Below are positions 24,917 through 34,679 of a stretch of 64,000 nucleotides of DNA, in pieces (position 1 is the first letter of the stretch; each line of letters begins with the position of its first letter). The translations under genes were made by a program, and so were the position numbers. The notes beneath the pieces are model-generated. The model was not told the DNA's origin and made no database searches. It saw nothing but the letters and a program-made list of their open reading frames with translations. Source of the DNA: JBGSQR01 sp964509295 (GTDB lineage Bacteria; Desulfobacterota; Desulfuromonadia; Geobacterales; Pseudopelobacteraceae); assembly GCA_964509295.1 (NCBI GenBank), contig CAZDWS010000011.1:62001-126000 (forward strand). Direction: 5' to 3'.

Positions 24917-25245
24917 GGTATCCCCCCATGTCCAGAATGTGGATCATTGTTAGTCGGCAATTCGGAAGGCTTTTCGTCTTTATCCGCTTGTTGCGCCTCT
25001 TTGGCATAGAAGCGCCATCCGCCGATTTTTTCGACAGCATCATTGGCTTCCCGCCAAGGTAGCAGCAGTTGTTCTTTGAATGGATGGTATTGGGTAAATA
25101 TGGAACTATATTGAAAGGGTGCAGCCTGGGAAGCGGAGTTGTTCGGGGCGGCCGGAACCGCCCCTGATGTGGGTTGCGCATGGGTAGATGTAACACTCAA
25201 CAATACTGCGATTGGTAAAAACCATTGAAGAGTGTGTAAGCCCAT
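24913..25245 (-). CDS. Hypothetical periplasmic protein in the copper operon
   Basis: 110 residues with GAGGTG upstream. A signal peptide ends at THA-QPT, then an Ala/Pro/Asn-rich linker and a short domain (PFKEQLLLPWREANDAVEKIGGWRFYAKEAQ). It ends in a His-containing tail (DPHSGHGGIP). Placed between the RND pump gene and the second TolC-like gene. No family recognised; a metal-binding or assembly role is conjecture. Confidence 0.6.
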   Translation of the reverse strand: MGLHTLQWFLPIAVLLSVTSTHAQPTSGAVPAAPNNSASQAAPFQYSSIFTQYHPFKEQLLLPWREANDAVEKIGGWRFYAKEAQQADKDEKPSELPTNNDPHSGHGGIP

Positions 25246-25269
25246 TATTTCACCTCGTCTAAAAATTAA

Positions 25270-28200
25270 TCAATGTTTCATGCCTGAATAGTGCAATCGT
25301 CCTTTTTTCAAATCCCGCTTTTTCATCAGCACGAAAATAACCGGGGTCATGATCAACACATGCACTGCTGAAGAGATCATACCACCGATCATCGGCGCGG
25401 CAATCGGCTTCATCACATCGGCGCCGGTGCCGGTGGACCACATGATCGGGATCAGGCCCAGCAGGGCCACGGCCACGGTCATCAGCTTGGGGCGCAGGCG
25501 CAGCACTGCACCTTCAAAAGTGGCATCGTAGATATCCTGTTCCGTGCAGGGCCCATTGATCAGCTTCTTATCCAGCGCCTCATGCAGATAAATAACCATC
25601 ACCACCCCGGTTTCCACGGCAATGCCGTACAGGGCAATAAATCCGACCCAGACCGCCACGGAGAGGTTATAGCCCAGCGCCGAGACAAGATAGACCCCTC
25701 CCACCAGGGCGAACGGCACCGAGAGCATGACCATGCTAGCTTCCAGGGCCGAACGGAAGGTGAAGTAAAGCAGGATGAAGATGATTACCATGCCCAGCGG
25801 AATCAGTACCTGTAGACGCGCCTTGGCTCGGACCTGGTTTTCCCACTGGCCGGACCAGGCCACATAGTATCCGGGAGGTAACTTGAGATTCTTCTCCAGC
25901 ACCTGCTTGGCTTCGGTTACAAATCCGCCCATATCACGGTCGCGCACATTCAGGAAAACCAGTGAACGCAGCAGTCCGCCCTCACTGTTGATCTCTGGAG
26001 CACCGGTGGAAATCTTGAGTTTGGTTACCAGAGATAGCGGCACCTGAGCCCCTTCCATGCTAGAGACCAGGATGCGGCGAATGGCCGGAATGTTGTCGCG
26101 GTAGTCACGCAGGTAACGAATGCGGATCGGGAAGCGATTACGTCCTTCAACGGTGGTTGAAAGCATCTCGCCACCGAGAGCCGTTTCTATAATGCTCTGG
26201 ATGTCACCCACACTGACGCCGTAGCGTGCAGCAGCCTCGCGGTCGATGTCAATATCGATATAGTTGCCGCCTGTGACCCGCTCCGCCACCACATCGGCGG
26301 CACCCGGAATCGGCTTAAGAATCGCTTCGGCCTGGATCGCCAGATCCTTGAGTACGTTCAGGTCGCTGCCGAAGATCTTAACCCCCAGATCTGTCCTGAC
26401 TCCGGTGGAAAGCATGTTGATCCGGTTAATGATCGGCTGGGTCCAGCCGTTGCGGACCCCGATCTGTTGCAGCTTGGCATCCAGTTCGGACACGATGTCG
26501 GCCTTCTTGACTCCCGGACGCCACTTGTCTTTGGGCTTGAGAATGATGATACTCTCGAACATGGAGACCGGTGCCGGATCTGTTGAGGTTTCGGCACGAC
26601 CAACCTTGCCGAGTACATGCTCAACCTCCGGCACGCTCTTGATAATGGTATCCTGTACTTGTATCAGTCTCTTGGCTTCAGTGATGGATACATTGGGCAG
26701 GGTGACAGGCATATAAAGCAGTGAGCCTTCGTCCAGCGGCGGCATGAATTCGCTGCCCAGTTTCATGAACATCGGCACGGCGATCAGCAGAGCAATAAGA
26801 TTCAAAGCAATGGTCGTCTTTTTCCAGACCAGCACCCATCTGATGACCGGCGAATAGAGCCTGATAAAAAAGGTTGATACCGGGTTGGCGCTTTCTGGCG
26901 GCATTTTGCCGCGCATGAAGAAGTACATCAGTACCGGCACCAGGGTAATGGCGATCAGGGCTGAGCCCATCATGGAGAAGGTCTTGGTAAAAGCCAGAGG
27001 ATGGAAGAGTTTTCCCTCCTGCCCTTCCAACATGAAGACAGGTACGAAAGAAAGTACGATGATTGCCAGGGAAAAGAAGATCGCTCGTCCGACCTGCTTG
27101 GCAGATGTGATGACAACATCCAGACGTCGTTCAGGTGTACGCTCTTCCGGCGGCATTTCCGAGAGATGACGGTAGCAGTTTTCCACCATGATCACCCCGG
27201 CATCCACAAGTACGCCGATGGCAATGGCAATGCCGCCCAGTGACATAATGTTGGAAGTGACACCCATCATCTTCATGGTGATGAAGGCGATCAGCACTGA
27301 GATCGGCAGGGTCAACACGATCACCAGTGCGCTCTGGTAATGCAGCAGGAAGATCAGGATCACCAGCGAGACAACAATCGACTCCTCAAGCAGATTTGTT
27401 TTAAGTGTATTAATGGCCCGTTCTATCAAATCGGAACGGTCATAAGAGACCATGATTTTAACGCCTGGTGGTAGACCTTTTTCCAGCTCCTTGATCTTGG
27501 TCTTGACCCGGTCGATGACGTCCTTGGCGTTCTCACCGTAACGCATGACAACAATACCGCCGACCGCCTCACCCTCACCGTTCATATCCAGCATGCCGCG
27601 CCGGATGGCGCCACCCAGCTGGACCGTACCGAGGTTTTTGACGTAAATGGGGGTGCCGCGCATGTCGGCGCCGACAACTATGTTCTCCAGGTCGGCCTTT
27701 GACTTGACATAGCCGCGGCTACGGATCAGGTACTCGGCATCGGCCTGTTCGATCAGTTTGCCGCCCACATCTTTGTTGGAGGCCTTGACCGCATCCATGA
27801 CCTTGCCGACCTTGATGTTGTAGGCAAACAGTTTATTAGGGTCCAGATCAATCTGGTATTCCCGTACAAGGCCACCGATAGAGGCCACCTCAGCCACCCC
27901 TTGGACGGTGTTGAGCTGGTAACGCACGAACCAGTCCTGCAATGTGCGCAGCTGTTCCAGGTCATATCCCTTACCCTCGATGGTGTACCAGAAGACATGG
28001 CCGACACCGGTGCCGTCCGGCCCCAGGGTCGGAACAACTCCGGTCGGCAGCAGAGATGCGGCATAGTTAAGACGTTCCAGTACCCGGGTTCTGGCCCAGT
28101 AGATGTCGGCCTTGTCCTCAAAGATGACATAGATCATCGAGAAGCCGAAAGCTGAGGAGGCACGCACAGCACGCACCTGCGGCAGTCCCTGCAGATTGAC

Positions 28201-28410
28201 AGCCAGTGGATAGGTGACCTGGTCCTCCACCACCTGTGGAGAACGCCCCGGATAGTCGGTGAAGACGATTACCTGATTGTCGGAGAGATCCGGGATGGCA
28301 TCCACAGGAGTCCTGTAAACCGACCAGACACCCCAGGCAATGATCAGTCCGAAGACCATCAGGACAATCACGCGGTTACGGGCGGAATATTCAATAATTT
28401 TTTCGATCAT
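25270..28410 (-). CDS. cusA: Heavy-metal RND efflux pump, CusA/CzcA type
   Basis: 1046 residues, the normal length. Inner-membrane proton-driven pump with 12 membrane segments. Typical stretches are seen: VDAIPDLSDNQVIVFTDYPG near the start, VGHVFWYTIEG, GVLVDAGVIMVENCYRHL (TM4 region), SEFMPPLDEGSLLYMP and the C-terminal PIMWSTGTGADVMKPIAAPMIGG. The copper/silver (Cus) rather than zinc/cobalt (Czc) assignment rests on the adjacent CusF, cupredoxin and multicopper oxidase genes. Operon order is outer-membrane factor, adaptor, pump. Confidence 0.9.
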   Translation of the reverse strand: MIEKIIEYSARNRVIVLMVFGLIIAWGVWSVYRTPVDAIPDLSDNQVIVFTDYPGRSPQVVEDQVTYPLAVNLQGLPQVRAVRASSAFGFSMIYVIFEDKADIYWARTRVLERLNYAASLLPTGVVPTLGPDGTGVGHVFWYTIEGKGYDLEQLRTLQDWFVRYQLNTVQGVAEVASIGGLVREYQIDLDPNKLFAYNIKVGKVMDAVKASNKDVGGKLIEQADAEYLIRSRGYVKSKADLENIVVGADMRGTPIYVKNLGTVQLGGAIRRGMLDMNGEGEAVGGIVVMRYGENAKDVIDRVKTKIKELEKGLPPGVKIMVSYDRSDLIERAINTLKTNLLEESIVVSLVILIFLLHYQSALVIVLTLPISVLIAFITMKMMGVTSNIMSLGGIAIAIGVLVDAGVIMVENCYRHLSEMPPEERTPERRLDVVITSAKQVGRAIFFSLAIIVLSFVPVFMLEGQEGKLFHPLAFTKTFSMMGSALIAITLVPVLMYFFMRGKMPPESANPVSTFFIRLYSPVIRWVLVWKKTTIALNLIALLIAVPMFMKLGSEFMPPLDEGSLLYMPVTLPNVSITEAKRLIQVQDTIIKSVPEVEHVLGKVGRAETSTDPAPVSMFESIIILKPKDKWRPGVKKADIVSELDAKLQQIGVRNGWTQPIINRINMLSTGVRTDLGVKIFGSDLNVLKDLAIQAEAILKPIPGAADVVAERVTGGNYIDIDIDREAAARYGVSVGDIQSIIETALGGEMLSTTVEGRNRFPIRIRYLRDYRDNIPAIRRILVSSMEGAQVPLSLVTKLKISTGAPEINSEGGLLRSLVFLNVRDRDMGGFVTEAKQVLEKNLKLPPGYYVAWSGQWENQVRAKARLQVLIPLGMVIIFILLYFTFRSALEASMVMLSVPFALVGGVYLVSALGYNLSVAVWVGFIALYGIAVETGVVMVIYLHEALDKKLINGPCTEQDIYDATFEGAVLRLRPKLMTVAVALLGLIPIMWSTGTGADVMKPIAAPMIGGMISSAVHVLIMTPVIFVLMKKRDLKKGRLHYSGMKH

Positions 28411-28448
28411 AGCAGCAGTCCTTGTAGGAGATAGTTAGGTAGTCTTCA

Positions 28449-29912
28449 TTACATCTTCATGTCATCCATCTTCAAAGGACCCTTTTTTACAGGCTGCTGC
28501 TTTGCGGGTGGAGCGCCATGGCCTTCATGGCCTGTCTGTGGTTGTTTTTTATCTGCCGCAGGCGCCTGATTCTGGCCAGATGCCTGGGCCTGACCATCAG
28601 CTGTCGGCTTGGCGCCACCGGTATGCTGGCTGTGATCTACGGCACCGCCTCCTTTGAGCTGCGATTCAGAGTCGATTAGATAGGCACCGGAAACCGCAAC
28701 CTTTTCACCGGACTTCAACCCGGAAAGAATCTGTACCTGATCATCAGTCCGTTCACCCACCTGTACTTCACGCGGTTCAAACATGCCCGGAGCGGTTTCT
28801 ACCCAGAGCACCTGACGTTTACCCGAATCCATAACAGCTGTTATTGGAACAACGATACCCTTGGCCAGCGGAACCCTGATTGTGGCATTAACAAACATGT
28901 CCGGTTTCAACATCTGTTTGGGATTAGGCATTTCTACCCGCGCCTTGACTGTATGGGTCTTTGGGTCGTGAAACGGGTATACATAGCTGATCTTTCCGTT
29001 AAATTTCATACCATGTTCAATGGCAGACCGGATTTCAACCTGTTGTCCCACCCTCACAAAGGGAACTTCATTATCAAATATTTCGATTTCAACCCAGACT
29101 TTGGACAGGTCGGCAATATTAAACAGAACTTCACCGGCATTTACGTACTGCCCCTGTTGAACCATCTTTTCGATCACGACGCCGGAAAGGGGTGTGTAGA
29201 TTGGTAGGCGGATATTCGGTTTACCGGCTTTTTCCAGTTCAGCGATTTGGCTTTCCTTTACGCCGAACAACATTAGCCGCTGCTTGGCAGAGGCAACCAG
29301 ACCGTCTCCATTTTGAGAAATTGATGGTATGGGCGAGTTTTTGAGTTGGTTACGGCTTTTTACGGCCAGCAGGTATTCCTGCTGGGTGGACAGCAGGTCC
29401 GGCGAATAGACCTCTGCCACGGGCTTGTCCTTATTGACAGAAGAACCGACCGTATTGACGTGCAACTTATCGATACGGCCAGCGATCCAGGCAGTGACCT
29501 TGGCCTGTCGCGACTGGTCGTACTGGACGATGCCGACTGCGTTAATTTCTTTATTCAGAGTCTGCTGCTTAGCCTCGATAGTGGCCACATTGGCCATGAC
29601 CCGCTGGGTAGACGATAGAGAAACATGCCCGATCATTTCGGCCTGCTGCTTCTGCTCCGGAGTCTGGGCAGTACCCTCTGCGGCGCCTTCAATCTTCTTG
29701 ATCAGTTCCATGCCACAAATCGGGCAGGTGCCCGGCTTGTCCTTGATGATAAATGGGTGCATGGAGCAGGTATAGAGCTGCTTGCCCTGCACAGACTTTT
29801 GCTCGCCGGCTGATTCCGGGTGTTTCTTCTGCCAGACATACCAGCCGCCACCTGCAGCCGCAGCTAAAATTATTACCACCAGCGGGATTGCGATTTTCCT
29901 GTTCAGAGCCAT
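28449..29912 (-). CDS. cusB: RND periplasmic adaptor, CusB type
   Basis: 487 residues with GAGGTACAACC upstream. An N-terminal membrane anchor is followed by a heavy-metal-binding motif (YTCSMHPFIIKDKPGTCPICGMELIKK region, residues 47-73). The adaptor core has a barrel-sandwich domain (LPIYTPLSGVVIEKMVQQGQYV) and a beta barrel. A low-complexity C-terminal tail is rich in Gln, His and Pro and ends in KMDDMKM, which might add metal ligands. It joins pump and outer-membrane channel in the periplasm and takes Cu/Ag from CusF. Confidence 0.9.
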   Translation of the reverse strand: MALNRKIAIPLVVIILAAAAGGGWYVWQKKHPESAGEQKSVQGKQLYTCSMHPFIIKDKPGTCPICGMELIKKIEGAAEGTAQTPEQKQQAEMIGHVSLSSTQRVMANVATIEAKQQTLNKEINAVGIVQYDQSRQAKVTAWIAGRIDKLHVNTVGSSVNKDKPVAEVYSPDLLSTQQEYLLAVKSRNQLKNSPIPSISQNGDGLVASAKQRLMLFGVKESQIAELEKAGKPNIRLPIYTPLSGVVIEKMVQQGQYVNAGEVLFNIADLSKVWVEIEIFDNEVPFVRVGQQVEIRSAIEHGMKFNGKISYVYPFHDPKTHTVKARVEMPNPKQMLKPDMFVNATIRVPLAKGIVVPITAVMDSGKRQVLWVETAPGMFEPREVQVGERTDDQVQILSGLKSGEKVAVSGAYLIDSESQLKGGGAVDHSQHTGGAKPTADGQAQASGQNQAPAADKKQPQTGHEGHGAPPAKQQPVKKGPLKMDDMKM

Positions 29913-29936
29913 GGTTGTACCTCGGTATCGAAAATT

Positions 29937-31304
29937 TTAGTGATGTTGAGAATGTTCGGATGCTGGCAACAGTTCAGTTGGAATGGCTGGCGGTACTGAA
30001 GCAGGCATGGCATCTTGTACGGCTAAATCCACACCTACAACAGCTTCCAGCTTGGCCAGATTCATCATGTACTCGGCCTGCGATTCGTACAGCTCACGCT
30101 CATAGTTAAACAGGTTGACTCGCCCGTCGAGCAGCGTCAGGAAATCCACCTTATTAACCCGGTAGCTTATCACGGCTGACTCCAGCGATTGTTCTGCCTG
30201 GGGGATGATCCCACCCTTGTAGAGTTCCACAAGCTTACGACGGCGCTCCAACTGAGCCAAGGTATCGCTGATGGTGTAACTAATGTTATTTTTAAGGTTG
30301 TTTAACTCTTCATTTGCCATGGTTGTCTCAGACTTGGATTCAGCAAGCATGGCTCGGCGGCGTTCCTGTTGAAAGGGGAGATTAAAGGTCACGCCGACGC
30401 TGAACATGTTGTAGCCAGGATCCTGAACCATTTCGGTCGATACTGCTTCTTTGAACATGTACTCGAATGAGAGGTTGAAGTCGGGATAAAATTCTTTCTG
30501 CGCCAAGCGGTGGGAGGCCTGTCCCTTATTGGTCAACATGGCCAGGCTTTTGATCTGGGGACGTTTTTCCAGAGCAAGTTTATTCAGCTGTTCGGCTGAA
30601 TCTCTGACTTCGGGCAGGGAGAAATCGACAATGGCCTCAACCGGAGTATCCACCGGGCGATACACAAGATAATTAAGATTTGCTTCCAGGCTTCTGCGCT
30701 TTTGCCTGAGCGTAATCTGCATGTCGAGCATTTTGGATTTTTCCAGGTTGGCCTTATAGATATCCTGTTGCACGCCCTGTCCGACAGAATACTTGGATTC
30801 GGCAATGGTTACGAAGTCTTCCAGAATCCTCAGGTTCTTGTCAATGATTACCAAAAACTTGTCTACCGTCCAGATTTGGTAATAGGTCTCCTTGACCATC
30901 CGGGTCAACTCCAGTTTGCGCTCTTCAACCGACCACCTGTAGGACTCGGCCTCATACTGGGCAATTTCCTCTTTAATGGCTCTTTTGCCCCAGAAAGGGA
31001 TTTGCTGGGAGATTCCGATAACTTTGGCGGACTGAGGATCTTTATTGAACACAAACGGCTCACGGGCCAACATATTTTGAAGCTTGAACATCAGCATCGG
31101 GTCTTCCAAGGCTGAGGCCTGCTTAACTTTATTAGCAAACATCTGCCAACGGGCCTGTGAGGATTTAAGTTCCGGATTTTTGGCAACTGCTGTAGCGACG
31201 AGATTATTCAAGTTTTCTGTCGACAATTGTGCTTCTTCGGACCATGCCATAGCGGGAGAAATTACAAGCAGCATCAGCACTGCAAGTGTGTGAAGATTTT
31301 TCAT
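29937..31304 (-). CDS. cusC: RND outer-membrane factor, CusC/TolC family
   Basis: 455 residues, CAGGAG upstream, signal peptide ending near AMA-WSE. Two homologous OEP halves are seen: KNPELKSSQARWQMFANKVKQAS and KLELTRMVKETYYQIWTVDKF, then repeated late in the protein. The C-terminus carries SEHSQHH, a His-rich end. First gene of the copper operon running to 21167, behind a sigma-54-like site. Confidence 0.88.
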   Translation of the reverse strand: MKNLHTLAVLMLLVISPAMAWSEEAQLSTENLNNLVATAVAKNPELKSSQARWQMFANKVKQASALEDPMLMFKLQNMLAREPFVFNKDPQSAKVIGISQQIPFWGKRAIKEEIAQYEAESYRWSVEERKLELTRMVKETYYQIWTVDKFLVIIDKNLRILEDFVTIAESKYSVGQGVQQDIYKANLEKSKMLDMQITLRQKRRSLEANLNYLVYRPVDTPVEAIVDFSLPEVRDSAEQLNKLALEKRPQIKSLAMLTNKGQASHRLAQKEFYPDFNLSFEYMFKEAVSTEMVQDPGYNMFSVGVTFNLPFQQERRRAMLAESKSETTMANEELNNLKNNISYTISDTLAQLERRRKLVELYKGGIIPQAEQSLESAVISYRVNKVDFLTLLDGRVNLFNYERELYESQAEYMMNLAKLEAVVGVDLAVQDAMPASVPPAIPTELLPASEHSQHH

Positions 31305-31344
31305 GGGAACTCCTGACTGTGAGATGTCAATGTGAGTATCTTAT

Positions 31345-31359
31345 ACAGAGACCATGCCA
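31345..31359 (-). promoter_or_regulatory. Degenerate sigma-54-type promoter for the cus operon
   Basis: Minus-strand TTTGGCATG, four bases, CTGTA about 40 bp upstream of the cusC start. The -24 element matches; the -12 element has GT instead of GC. It shares TTGGCATG with the better site at 20.9 kb. The function is likely but not certain. Confidence 0.45.
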
Positions 31360-31503
31360 AACGTTATCTGGCTAATATTGTTAATATAATGATAATTGTG
31401 CGTATTTAAGGCGTAGAATAACCTACATCCCACTAAGAATATAACACACTTAACTCTGCGTGATTACTGTGAAGAAGCACTATACCTAGTTATACATCAA
31501 TAT

Positions 31504-32862
31504 TTATTTATTGTTAGGCAGTGTAATGTCATATTTTTCAATCCGGTAGATAAGCGTATGGCGGGGAATCCTCAGGAAACGAGCTGCAGCTGTCTGATTC
31601 CAGGAATTACATTCCAAAGCAGCAACAACTACCTCCCGTTCAAGCTGCTCAAGAGAATACCCCTCGTCGGGTAGCTTTATGAATGCACGACTAGAAGCAC
31701 CACGTTCCCGAAACTTATCCGGCAAGTCATTGAGACTGATCAGATCACTGTTACGCATAATAAGCAGGCGTTCGACGGTGTTTTCCAGTTCTCGCACGTT
31801 TCCAGGCCACGGATACATGATCAGGGTTTCAAGGACTTCCTTATCAATAGAGATCTGCTCACTACCGTGCTTGGAGCAGAAATATTTGATCAGGAGCGGA
31901 ATATCCTTACGTCTTTCCCTTAATGGCGGCAGGTGGATCGGAATCACCGCCAACCGGTAATACAGATCTTCGCGGAACGTGCCGTCAACAATAGCCTTGT
32001 CGATGTTCAAATTGGTAGCTGATAAGACACGTACATCCAGTTTTTGAATCTTGTCACCGCCAACTGGTTCCACTTCCTTTTCCTGTAGAGCCCGCAACAG
32101 CTTGGGTTGCAATTCCACCGGCAGGTCGCCAACCTCGTCCAGAAAAAGCGTCCCTCCTTCTGCCAGCTGGAACTTTCCCGTCTTGTCTCGAATCGCTCCG
32201 GTGAAGGCACCCTTGACATGACCAAAAAGCTCACTCTCCAGTAATTCACGGGGAATCGCAGCGCAATTTATGGCAACAAAAGGAGCATCCTTTCGCGAAC
32301 TATTGTTGTGGATGGAACGGGCAACAAGCTCTTTACCTGTACCGGATTCGCCTGTAATTAATATTGCTGCTTCCGTGTCAGCAACTTTGCGAATTACTTC
32401 AAAAACCTTTTCCATTTCTTTGGATGTACCTACAATGGTTCGGAAATCGGCTTTATCCGACAATACACTTTTTAACCGTTTGTTCTCTTCTGCCAATCCG
32501 CTGAATTGGAGTGCCTTACTGACAGTCAACTTAAGCGCATCTCTGTTGAACGGTTTTGTAATATAATCATATGCACCAACCTTCATCGCTTCCACTGCCA
32601 CGTCAATTGTTCCAAAAGCTGTGATTATTATTACCAATGTATCTGGAGAGCGCTCCTTAATTGACTTGAGCACCATTAAACCATCCATGCCAGGCATATT
32701 CATATCGGTGATGACCAGATCGGGCTGAAGTTTGCCAAACAGATATAAGCCTTCCTCTCCGGAACTAGCAGATTGAATTTCGTAGCCTTCTTCTTGAAGG
32801 TTATATTCAAGCACTCGCCTCAGCGAAGTGTCGTCGTCGATTACAAGTATTTTAGCTTTCAA
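31504..32862 (-). CDS. Sigma-54-dependent response regulator (NtrC/ZraR type)
   Basis: 452 residues, starting at TTG 32862 after GGAGGG. The receiver domain has the phospho-acceptor Asp in VITDMNMPGMDG. The AAA+ domain has GESGTGKELVARSIH (Walker A), GAFTGA (sigma-54 contact loop) and LFLDEVGDLP (Walker B). The C-terminal Fis-type HTH is NQTAAARFLRIPRHTLIYRIEKY. The start overlaps the upstream kinase stop, making a two-component pair. The cus operon lies directly downstream, and four sigma-54-like sites are found in the island, so it is probably the master activator of the metal regulon. Confidence 0.93.
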   Translation of the reverse strand: MKAKILVIDDDTSLRRVLEYNLQEEGYEIQSASSGEEGLYLFGKLQPDLVITDMNMPGMDGLMVLKSIKERSPDTLVIIITAFGTIDVAVEAMKVGAYDYITKPFNRDALKLTVSKALQFSGLAEENKRLKSVLSDKADFRTIVGTSKEMEKVFEVIRKVADTEAAILITGESGTGKELVARSIHNNSSRKDAPFVAINCAAIPRELLESELFGHVKGAFTGAIRDKTGKFQLAEGGTLFLDEVGDLPVELQPKLLRALQEKEVEPVGGDKIQKLDVRVLSATNLNIDKAIVDGTFREDLYYRLAVIPIHLPPLRERRKDIPLLIKYFCSKHGSEQISIDKEVLETLIMYPWPGNVRELENTVERLLIMRNSDLISLNDLPDKFRERGASSRAFIKLPDEGYSLEQLEREVVVAALECNSWNQTAAARFLRIPRHTLIYRIEKYDITLPNNK

Positions 32863-33971
32863 GATAACCCTCCATTAGTTTCAGCATGTATCGGCAATCG
32901 GACTGTGACAGTCGTCCCATGGCCGATCTCACTTTCAACAAGCATTGTCCCGCCATGGCTTTCAATGATCTTTTTTGTTATCGCCAGGCCTAATCCGGTA
33001 CCGCTTTGTTTGGTGGTAAAAAATGGCTCGAATATGCGTCCAAGTGCCTCTGTATCAATTCCCGAGCCGGTATCACGAAAACAGATTTCGTAAAGTTCTG
33101 ACTGATAAATTTTAGTCGAAATTATTACACTGCCGCCTGGTGGAGTGGCCTGCAAGGCGTTAATGACAATGTTCAGAAATGCCTGCCTGAGTTTTTCCCC
33201 GTCGGCCCTCATGATTACTTCGTTGACGGGCTGTTGTACCAGCAATTTGATCTGCCGCTCTTTGGCATCGTTAGAAACCAGTGTTGCAATCATTTCCAGT
33301 TCTTCCTGAACCCTGCAGGCCTGCATTTCAACAGGTTGCGGACGAGCCATGTGGAGAAAATCCTCAACTACCCGGTTCAGGCGCTCGGTCTCTTTAATCT
33401 GAATTTCGATAAACTCATGTTTGGGATCGCCTGGTTTATAGTCGTCCTTCAGAATTTCTGCAGTTCCTCGAATCGATCCGAGAGGGTTGCGGATTTCATG
33501 AGCCAGTACAGCCGCCATTTCTCCAAGAGTTGACAGCTTTTCTGACCGACGCAATTGCTCTTCAATGACTATGATTTTTTCTGATTGGGCTTGAAGCTTT
33601 TTAAAAGATTCATCCAAGCCCGCAGCAGTAAGCTGCAGCTCTGTGCTCCGCTCGCATTCTTTCTGCGACAGGAGACCTGTGACACCACCAACTATGTTGT
33701 AAAGCACTATTTCCAGGTATTTTTCCATCTCCACAGTGAGATGTCCACCCCACTGAAATAAAATATGTGGAGCATAGACAATACTGACTATAAAAGAACA
33801 AGCCAGGCCACCGCGGAGGCCATACCAAAAAGCTGCCAGGATGATCGGCAGATAATAAAGCCGCTGATAGATATCATGCAAAAATGGCAGATTCAGCGGC
33901 GTCATGTAGTGCAAAAAACTGATGCCGATGATAGACACTAAAAGTATGAATGGACGTATCAGTTTTTTCAT
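32859..33971 (-). CDS. Membrane sensor histidine kinase partner of the sigma-54 regulator
   Basis: 370 residues. The N-terminal 110 residues hold about four membrane segments (FILLVSIIGISFLHYMTPL, LYYLPIILAAFWYGLRGG). A short coiled linker leads to the dimerisation box ALAHEIRNPLGSIRGTAEIL and the HATPase with GTGLGLAITKKIIESHGG. The membrane sensor resembles that of the truncated HD-GYP protein at 57613-58161. No periplasmic loop of useful size exists, so sensing may occur within the membrane. The ribosome site is weak. Confidence 0.9.
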   Translation of the reverse strand: MKKLIRPFILLVSIIGISFLHYMTPLNLPFLHDIYQRLYYLPIILAAFWYGLRGGLACSFIVSIVYAPHILFQWGGHLTVEMEKYLEIVLYNIVGGVTGLLSQKECERSTELQLTAAGLDESFKKLQAQSEKIIVIEEQLRRSEKLSTLGEMAAVLAHEIRNPLGSIRGTAEILKDDYKPGDPKHEFIEIQIKETERLNRVVEDFLHMARPQPVEMQACRVQEELEMIATLVSNDAKERQIKLLVQQPVNEVIMRADGEKLRQAFLNIVINALQATPPGGSVIISTKIYQSELYEICFRDTGSGIDTEALGRIFEPFFTTKQSGTGLGLAITKKIIESHGGTMLVESEIGHGTTVTVRLPIHAETNGGLS

Positions 33972-34039
33972 AACATTCCGTTCATGGCGCTATAGTTTGA
34001 TTTCATAATTTCCATTGAAATGCGTCCGCCTGAAAATAT

Positions 34040-34612
34040 TCAGCTACCATGACCGATTGATCCACCACTGCTGATTGTACGGAGAACGGAGTTTATCGAC
34101 TCATCCATCCTTTGTTCATATATGTGACGACTGTCGTTATTGACGATAACTTGTTTTACAGTTGCTTCAACTGTCTCCGGAGATTCATTAATTGGATGAG
34201 CACTCGGCAGCTTTTCGAAGTGAACATGAGGACCGGTTGAGCGGCCTGAGTTTCCTGAAAATGCTACTACAGTGCCTGACTCTACCAACTCGCCAGAACT
34301 AACTTTAATAAGGGAGTTGTGCCCATATAGCGTACGATCACCGTTGGCATGTTCAATGATTACTGCTGAACCATAGCCGCGACGATCGCCAGCAAAAACT
34401 ATCCGTCCTTTGCGGATAGCCCGTACTGGCGTGCCAACCGGTACGGCGATATCGATACCGCGATGGAAGATGCGTTTACCGCTGCCAAATGGGTCAACAC
34501 GCAGTCCTATTCCGGAGGTTATGACACCGTTAGCAACCGGCAGCTCCATTTCTGCCAGAGCAGAAACCGGCATACCCAAAAGTATTGTTATCGCGAATAA
34601 GATTCGTTTCAT
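34040..34612 (-). CDS. Exported M23-family metallopeptidase
   Basis: 190 residues with a signal peptide ending at ALA-EME. The LytM/M23 core shows HRGIDIAVPVGTPV (HxxxD zinc ligands), LYGHNSL and GPHVHFEKL (HxH). Such enzymes cut peptide cross-links of peptidoglycan; catalytic residues look complete. It follows the FlgC-like gene, an unusual pairing, and might open the wall for an envelope-spanning structure. No strong ribosome site is seen before ATG 34612. Confidence 0.85.
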   Translation of the reverse strand: MKRILFAITILLGMPVSALAEMELPVANGVITSGIGLRVDPFGSGKRIFHRGIDIAVPVGTPVRAIRKGRIVFAGDRRGYGSAVIIEHANGDRTLYGHNSLIKVSSGELVESGTVVAFSGNSGRSTGPHVHFEKLPSAHPINESPETVEATVKQVIVNNDSRHIYEQRMDESINSVLRTISSGGSIGHGS

Positions 34613-34679
34613 TTTTGTATCGACCTGTTGGTATTAATTATTCCACCTCATAAACCGCACTTTTTTGAAGTGCTAGTGC

